Shown here: in pieces, positions 58,358-64,000 of the stretch
Layout of the letters: each line of letters opens with the position of its first letter
Numbering within the stretch: the stretch's first letter is position 1
NCBI RefSeq assembly: GCF_023856365.1
Contig: NC_064544.1
Location: 26,631,920-26,695,919 of the forward strand
Origin: Brienomyrus brachyistius
Lineage: Eukaryota; Chordata; Actinopteri; Osteoglossiformes; Mormyridae
DNA length: 64,000 bases
Direction: 5' to 3'
The notes under the pieces: generated by a model
Database searches by the model: none
What the model saw: only the letters and a program-made list of their open reading frames with translations
What the model was told of the DNA's origin: nothing
Program-made: the position numbers and the translations under genes

Positions 58358-58608
58358 TGCACTATATATGCATTTGAGTGACAGGACAGAAAGTAACAGG
58401 ACTGAGTTTTATCATAACAACAGGAAATTAAACCAGTTTGCTAACATTGAGTACATTCAAGTAACTTACCCAAAATGTATTTTTAAAAAATATATATTAA
58501 TTACATCTATGAAATAATTTGGGTAATGTGATTAAGCATTGAGTTTGACCGCTTCAGACATACTTACAATATCATGAAAAATACAGGAGAGGAAGTGAGA
58601 GAACTTAC

Positions 58609-58667
58609 TTTTGGATTTCCTGTGGGCTTCAGGTGACAGAAGATGCAAGTTACCACTGAAGATGCCA
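58609..58667 (-). CDS. Possible short exon
   Basis: The acceptor (...cacattctttcag) and donor (gtaagttc) bracket 59 bp. It is open only if entered in phase 1, giving about 19 residues (ASSVVTCIFCHLKPTGNPK). Both splice sites are good, but the phase out (0) differs from the 1-1 exons of the Ig locus. It could belong to the gene whose tail lies at 55,156. Confidence 0.3.
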
Positions 58668-59365
58668 CTGAAAGAATGTGCCAAACTTTTTAGGGGCAGA
58701 AATGTATGAGGGTAAGAGGACTTACCTGGGGACCCAACTAAAATGTGCATTTTCATTAGCATATTATTGATTTACTGTAAGGAAAATATATTTAAAGGAT
58801 TAATAGGAAATACTGTCACACAACAATACAAAAAAATAAGGTTTTTAATCATTACTTTTCATGGTGTAGTGTAGCATTAGTCAGCAGGGACAGGTGACAT
58901 ACTCTGTTTTCTCAGTATTCTAGGTAGCTTTCATTAAAGTTTTACATGTATGTGTAAAATGGATTATAAAGCTGCTATTTATGCATATTTAAACATATAT
59001 TGTCCTGAGGACAGAAATGGCACTGATTAGATGGAATGGCCCCTATAATATTGTACATATTAGTGCAAATAAGTGAAGATTCTGGCAGCTGCCAACACCG
59101 ATTGATCTATTGGACAGACTTGGGCTGAGCAGTGACAGGGATGAAGTGCAGCTGTGAGTACTGAGGTGAGGCAGGTCGGTCGTAGGGGCCTGGCTGCATC
59201 GCAGTACCAGAGTCCCACCTCACAGAAAACACATAATCGCTAGTTGCTTTAATGAACGTTCTACAACTGTCAGTTTTCATTGGTGGGCAGAGGCACTTTT
59301 CTTTCCGGTCGATTTTCTGCTTCATCAACGACGCTGGTAACTCTGGACCAGAGGACCAGACCAGT

Positions 59366-59516
59366 ATGGCTTTCTACACCAGGTCTCTTCAACAGCTGCT
59401 AAGCATAACGATTAACGACGTACATCGAATAATTTCAGCGTCACCCTCGGCTCCCAAGAGCGAGAGGGAAAAGGGCTTTAAGAAATATGTCTCGTCATTC
59501 ATCGACAATTACAAAG
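59366..59516 (+). CDS. Putative first coding exon, unrecognised
   Basis: An ATG at 59,366 within an upstream-open frame leads to a phase-1 gtaagt donor at 59,517. About 50 residues are encoded, helical and polar (SLQQLLSITINDVHRIISAS; EREKGFKKYVSSFIDNY). I recognise no family. Possible next exons at 59,836-59,878 and 59,941-60,019 have good splice signals but give early stops when joined, so the rest of the gene is unresolved. Confidence 0.35.
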
Positions 59517-60019
59517 GTAAGTTATGCGATGTAGAAACTGCAAAGTGCGGCTTTGACTTTGAGGTATCAGTCCACCTGCCTTAGTTTTCTTTTAATGAGG
59601 GACTTCATGTTGTTTGCTTTTTTTTCTTATAATGGATACTATCTTCTATGATGAATTTTATTGTAACACACTTTTTTTAAAAGATTTTCCTTGAAGACTC
59701 CAGCCCCGTTCAGCTCTCTGAGGCTGAATGCTGGTGTCTGACTTTCAGTCTTGTGCAATCATAGTGCTGCATCGCTGTATCAAACTGCTCATAACTCACA
59801 GCTAAACATCACTGCTGCTCCACCTGTTTTTAGCTGCACAGAGACAGAACAACATTGGCACAAACCAAGAACTGTGGTAAGTTTTAAGCAGCATAATTTC
59901 CCTCTGAAATGCTTTTTCATTTTTCCTTTATTATTGCTAGGGTGTGAAGCCCGGCTGTGTGAGTGACATGGTGATGGTGTCTGCAAAGCCAAACAGAGGA
60001 CGGTGGCCAATGGTGTCAG

Positions 60020-60764
60020 GTATGTATGTCTTGCTCACTTAAAACTAATTAAATCGACCAATTAAAATGTGCTTGTCTCACATTATAAATGTATGCTGTT
60101 GTCCAATTTGAATTATGATATGAAATCATTTGCAGAACAAGAGATGATGGTGTTTTACAAAAGATTTCTGTACAGTCCAGCACCACTTGTGTGTTTGCAT
60201 ATGGGGAAAACTAATTGAGCTTGTATGGCTTCTTTTGGTAGCCACAGATGGATAGAACCAGGAAGGTGGTCCAGAAAGTGTGTCCAGGTCGTTATAATTC
60301 AGCTGACAGTGGTGCAGTAGATACGAAAGCGGTTGGCAAGATCCCAGAGAGGCAGACGCACAGAGAGGTGCATTAGAAACAGAAGCAACACATCTGTGGG
60401 CGCAAGTTTCTGTTAGAAATAAGAAATAAAATGAACTGAAATTAGCAAAAGCACTGCAAACATGCAATTACAGTTTAACTGCATATATAAAAGTATATTT
60501 ACCACCTAAATGAAATTGTTAAAAACGTAACTTAAATTGCAGCCTTTGTGATCACCTTTCCATTAATTCAAATTTCCATTAAGTACCAATAGTCTAAGGT
60601 TTCAGGCTAAAGTTTTATTTAGTATAGTATGCATTAATCAACCAGACTCTGATAACATAGCTTACACGTTGGGGTTAATTTAACTTATTAACAACATACA
60701 TTAATTAGACGTAATGAGGTACGTGTTGATTACAAAATGATTTTTCAGGACATGGACCTTCCTT
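60020..60764. other. No recognised feature
   Basis: Sequence between the putative plus-strand exon and the transposon scrap. No exon or repeat is supported. Confidence 0.35.
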
Positions 60765-60907
60765 GTGTAAAAACGAATGTCCTCCTCAGACCCGGCAAGA
60801 TGTTCTAGGCCAAAACTTGGCTGCAGCTGCAGAGTTTCAATCTGCTGTTGCAGCTCCTGAATTTTTTTCTTCAAAATTTCATTCTCTTCTGCCAAGTCGG
60901 ATGCCAT
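60765..60907 (-). pseudogene. Harbinger/THAP-type transposase-gene fragment
   Basis: Minus translation gives a coiled stretch (ENEILKKKIQELQQQIETLQ), then FGLEHLAGSEEDIRFYTR. This order (coiled coil, then F-G-L-E...D-I-x-F-Y-T) is typical of the region just before the DDE domain in THAP-containing transposases. It is only a fragment. Confidence 0.55.
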
Positions 60908-61134
60908 CACTGTATGTGTCAAATCACGTATTTCTTTTACTTTTATAAGTACATAAGTGCATTCACATCCACACTCAACAATTTTAAGTACTGAACTACA
61001 CAATTTGACACTCAAGGCAGAATATGCTGAGGAAAAGTAAGGAAAAACCAGGAAGGATGGGCTGTGAATGGGCTCAAATGGGCAAAAAATAGAAACAGTG
61101 ATACATTAAGTTATTAAACATATCAAATTAAACT

Positions 61135-61242
61135 CTATAGATCCTTCAACCTTCTGTGTTCTTCTCCCCCAGTAATACCTCCTCTGGGTTCATTGTGATC
61201 AGCAGGTGATGATGCCTCCATCTCCTGGCTGTCATGTGATCC
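61135..61242 (-). CDS. Candidate C-terminal tail exon, copy 2
   Basis: The acceptor (...acacttttgcag) opens a frame of 36 codons ending in TAG, with core SQEMEASSPADHNEP. An alternative gtatta donor lies at 61,178. It is similar over exon and acceptor flank to the exon at 55,156, about 6 kb away, as expected of a local duplication. Function unknown. Confidence 0.4.
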   Translation of the reverse strand, partial: GSHDSQEMEASSPADHNEPRGGITGGEEHRRLKDL

Positions 61243-61817
61243 CTGCAAAAGTGTGTCAGGTGATACATTTTATATTCTATTTTTGTCAAACCAACAATGT
61301 AGTCACCATGTAATAGAGAAGCTTTAAAACAACGAAACCAATTATTTCAAAAACGGTTAACATCCCACAGCGCAGGGAAACTTATATTTTATAAAAACAG
61401 GCAAAGTACAAAGACGTTACACAGAGCGCAAACAGTAGACAAATAAGTAAAAATAACATAATTTAGCAGGACTGAAAGAAGGTGAGAGCTCCCCTAGTGG
61501 CTATGGGAGGGAATTTCCATAGAGCAGATATTGTGTGTGGCAGCCTCATTGCTTTTAGATCACAAGTTGGAACAGAAGAACGAATCAAATCAATTTGCTC
61601 ATTTAATACTTAAATTTTTTAATTTAGCTTGATTTTTGGAAGCCCATATTTAGAAACCCACCGCAACTGAAAATGGAATGCCACAGATATTACAGATCCT
61701 GCAGAGGGCGCTGTTCCCTGCACTCTCATATCACAATAACCATACTGCTGCAGTATCAAATATTTGGCTGGGGACTTACGCTGTTGCTCCTTTTATCATT
61801 CATGTTGTTTATCATGA

Positions 61818-61900
61818 TTAAAAGTGGAGAGTCAGACAGTTGTCCTGTGTGCAGGTCTCCCAGTGAGAGATGATCTGGCAGGATAAAGTGCAGAGATCCT
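61818..61900 (-). CDS. TAZ zinc-finger exon B, C-terminal half, frameshifted end
   Basis: The acceptor (...gtgcccctgcag) follows exon A in phase 1, giving CQ-E-DLC across the junction. The sequence CTLSCQIISHWETCTQDNC corresponds to the second and third zinc sites of CBP/p300 TAZ1. After this the reading runs into TAA at 61,818, and the last zinc ligand (C-x2-C) is missing. In another frame the text continues to a good gtaagtcc donor at 61,779 with a tail like the family's (NDKRS). A small indel probably caused the stop. Confidence 0.75.
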
Positions 61901-62054
61901 CTGCAGGGGCACAAAGAGGGCGTCAAACCATTAGATGACAGAAACACGCCTGGCACTGGAGTGAAGGCGAGTGTGAAAGCCAAAGGTAAATGAATCCTCC
62001 CCCAACCTGAATCCATCCAGAAGAGTGGAAACAGAAGTGTGGTCCTGCACTCAC
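61901..62054. other. Intron between TAZ exons
   Basis: A short intron of 154 bp with GT/AG ends. Confidence 0.65.
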
Positions 62055-62235
62055 CCTGGCATGTCATGCCAACCTGGCAGTGGGTCATGTGCTTCAGTAA
62101 CTTCCTCATGTTGCAGCACTGGGACCTGGAGCATAACCACTCCTCCCCGTTGGCCTGTTCACGCCGCTGGCACTCTTGGGCATGGAGCAGAAGCAACAGC
62201 CTCCCCTGCATCAGCTCGAGTTTCCTCGAGTCAGC
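62055..62235 (-). CDS. TAZ zinc-finger exon A (CBP/p300 TAZ1-like)
   Basis: A 181-bp exon from acceptor ...tttgtcccctag (phase 0) to donor gtgagtgc (phase 1). It encodes 60 residues. LLLLLHAQECQRREQANGEE and MRKLLKHMTHCQVGMTC match TAZ1 of the CREBBP/EP300 coactivators, with H-x3-C-x12-C-x4-C for zinc site 1 and H-x3-C-x5-C-x4-C (completed in exon B) for site 2. TAZ domains bind activation domains of transcription factors. No acetyltransferase, bromodomain or KIX part is visible here, so this is either an exon of a divergent gene or a duplicated fragment. The retained introns show it is not a retrocopy. Confidence 0.85.
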
Positions 62236-62374
62236 CTAGGGGACAAAGGTGGGGGCCACAACAACAATCTCATCAGTGGGGGTCACTGTGTTCTTTTCAG
62301 TCACCACAACAGCATTCATGCCATCAATGTCATGCATTTTGGTTCTGGGCTTGCAAACCTCTGTGTGAAATGAA

Positions 62375-62667
62375 ATAATCCTTTATTTGCCATTTGTACA
62401 AGTTAAGAGTAAAGGTACATTGGGATGCCTCTCTCTGCCTACACCATCCTGCTCTCCATGAAACACACAGACATATATGTAGGTGAGAGCAACCTTGGGG
62501 GTCATAGCGCAGGGTCAGCCAGCATACAGCACCCCAGGAGCTGGGGGTTAAGGGCCTCGCTCAGGGGCCCACAGACATGTGACTATCCTGCGGAGGCCAG
62601 AGAGTAAGCTGGCTACCTTCCAATCACAGACCCAGAGGCTCAGCCCACTGAGCCACTCGCCGCCCCC
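62375..62667 (-). mobile_element. tRNA-derived SINE (second family)
   Basis: In minus sense it starts ggggcggcgagtggctcag (A-box region) and has a diverged B-box. The body runs to 'cctttatttgccatttgtac'. It is related to the fragment at 42,430. Confidence 0.6.
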
Positions 62668-63941
62668 TGTGTTCATTCATCACAATCAGAGCGGTTTCTG
62701 TGCGGCTGGAAAAGCTCGATATCTGAAGCGCCACTCAAAGCCCTTTCCCTCGAGTCCCCATCTGAACGTGGTCTGGGGCCCCTGCTGGTTTGGGGGGGGG
62801 GGCAGCTCTCACCAGGTTTGCCACCTTGGGGGCACCCAAGAGCTGGGAGGAGGGACAGTATGTTAGGGAGGGGGGACTTGGTCTGGAGCTGGGTGCCAAC
62901 CCTGCCCACACCAGTGACCCCTGTACCCCCAAGCTGTTGCCGTATGCCATGTCCATAGGGCGACCAGAAGGGGGCACTCTTCCCTCCGAGGCCCATCTGA
63001 TGGGATGGCAATGCTTTTCTTTAGGGAGACACCGAGACACTTTCCAGTGTCATAAAAATAGTAAAACTAAGAATCCGACAATCTGCCAGCTGGCAGCAAC
63101 TGTAAGGCTGAGCTGAGTGGACAGTGTCCCAAAGTGGACCTATCAGCACCACAGTCTGTGTGTAACCCTACAGATGAGGGTGTGAAGGCAGGTCCAAGCC
63201 AGGACACACTGGCTGGCATCAGAAGTGAAGGCGACATATGTTGATGAGAATATACATTATTATTTTTCAGATTCTGGGCCCCCTATAAAGTGCTGGGTGC
63301 CCTGAATCTGCCAGGGTATCCATACCCATCTGACACCCCTGACAGACAGTCAAAAGTTCTTTAAGACAAAGAAAAGAAAAAAGTAACATTCATATCACAC
63401 AAAATATCAATTTAATGCCAGTGTATTCCAGGCCTAACCCAGCCTACGCTTCCGTCCACTGGTGGATTTAGGTATGGGCAGCACTGCAGTGTCTGCACAA
63501 AAAAAACAACTAAAAATATTGGAATGGTGACATTCGTATGAGTAGTTTTCTATCACTCATTTGCACCGGACCTCACCAATGATATCATGTCTCTGTGTTG
63601 TCAAATAACCTTGTGGGACTGGGCGATATGGGGGGGCTGACCTCAGGGCGCCCCACTAGAATCCCACAATAGGAGGAACAAGGGAAATCCATCAAATAGC
63701 ACACCTCTAACATTACACTTTTACGCGCTGTCCTATGCGATCTCACACTACAATAACCATACTGCCGCAGTAAGGAACACTTGGTATGTTTTGTCCTTTG
63801 GTGAATGATGGTAAACACAAACCTTACATTTAGGTGTGCAAAGCCTTGATGTAAGTGTCAAATTATCACTGATAGGAGGTCAGCCTGGACTCCAGCTGAC
63901 CACAGGGGTGAGTTATGGGGGCTGTGGAGGGGAGGACTTAC
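62668..63941. other. Intron between the two TAZ modules
   Basis: At 63,736-63,785 'aataaccatactgccgcagta' corresponds to 'aataaccatactgctgcagta' at 61,733-61,753, downstream of the other TAZ module. It marks a tandem duplication of the exon with its flank. No other coding sequence is accepted. Confidence 0.5.
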
Positions 63942-64000
63942 ATTGATGCTCATGTTCTCAGATGGCATGCAGATGGGACAGTCATCCTGTGTGCAGTTCT
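63942..64000 (-). CDS. End of a second TAZ1-like zinc-finger exon, cut by window edge
   Basis: The frame enters from the right edge and reads NCTQDDCPICMPSENMSIN, then a gtaagtcc donor in phase 0. The third zinc site C-x4-C-x2-C is intact, unlike the copy at 61,818. Phase 0 agrees with the start of TAZ exon A at 62,235, so both modules could be spliced into one transcript as tandem TAZ domains. Confidence 0.7.

Noticed and set aside
58720..58750. 12-bp microexon between TTTTAG and gtaagtcc on the minus strand
   Set aside because: Too short to support without transcripts; chance match is likely.
59107..59328. Minus ORF ending in a tail with a YSQL motif, possibly a receptor tail
   Set aside because: The acceptor is weak and out of phase, and it overlaps the better plus-strand exon region. 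Kept only as a curiosity.
61673..61873. Plus-strand ORF with a hydrophobic stretch
   Set aside because: It is antisense to TAZ exon B, which has conserved zinc ligands and splice sites.
62025..62378. Plus-strand ORFs across 62.0-62.4 kb
   Set aside because: Antisense shadow of TAZ exon A.

Overview
This is vertebrate nuclear DNA, almost certainly from a ray-finned fish. The host coding sequence sits in short exons with GT/AG borders. It is buried among fish-type repeats: tRNA-derived SINEs with GATG tails, an RTE/Rex3-like LINE, CR1, L2 and L1-clade LINEs, Tc1-like and hAT transposons, a Gypsy element, a decayed endogenous retrovirus and many minisatellites. I see no bacterial signal. The species cannot be fixed from the sequence.

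The main host locus reads on the minus strand from 48,519 down to position 362 and perhaps beyond. It opens with a signal-peptide exon (48,459-48,519), followed by two Ig V-type exons (47,839-48,183 and 44,604-44,957) of butyrophilin/B7-like character. Then comes a series of small exons (44,347; 43,815; 43,242; 42,314; 36,732; 17,765; 16,908; 1,547; 1,051; 362), most of which encode one hydrophobic segment. Every one of these exons begins and ends in phase 1, so any subset can be spliced in frame. A possible terminal exon with its own transmembrane segment and tail lies at 36,869-37,191. The introns have been swollen to tens of kilobases by nested mobile elements.

Layout of the repeats: 2.95-5.2 kb L1-clade LINE (minus). 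6-14.5 kb one plus-strand endogenous retrovirus (gag-, protease-, RT-, integrase- and env-like pieces), interrupted by a second L1 LINE (8.5-10.7 kb), a 50-bp minisatellite (10.9-11.65 kb) and a SINE. 16-18.6 kb minisatellites and a Tc1 remnant around two host exons. 20.0-22.7 kb RTE/Rex3-like LINE inserted in a SINE with an 11-bp target duplication. 24.5-32.6 kb an L2-type LINE in pieces, with a CR1 3' end, unclassified DNA and a hAT element lodged in it. 32.7-35.9 kb degraded Gypsy. 38.7-42.2 kb CR1 with both ORFs nearly intact. 49.1-51.0 kb Tc1 with a solo LTR inside it. 51.85-52.9 kb another LINE 3' half.

The right end (55-64 kb) holds two similar candidate C-terminal tail exons (55.2 and 61.2 kb), an unrecognised plus-strand first exon (59.4 kb), a Harbinger/THAP-type transposon scrap and, on the minus strand, exons encoding TAZ zinc-finger modules closely resembling TAZ1 of CBP/p300. 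One TAZ module is complete in outline at 61.8-62.2 kb but frameshifted near its end. The tail of a second TAZ module runs off the window at 64,000.
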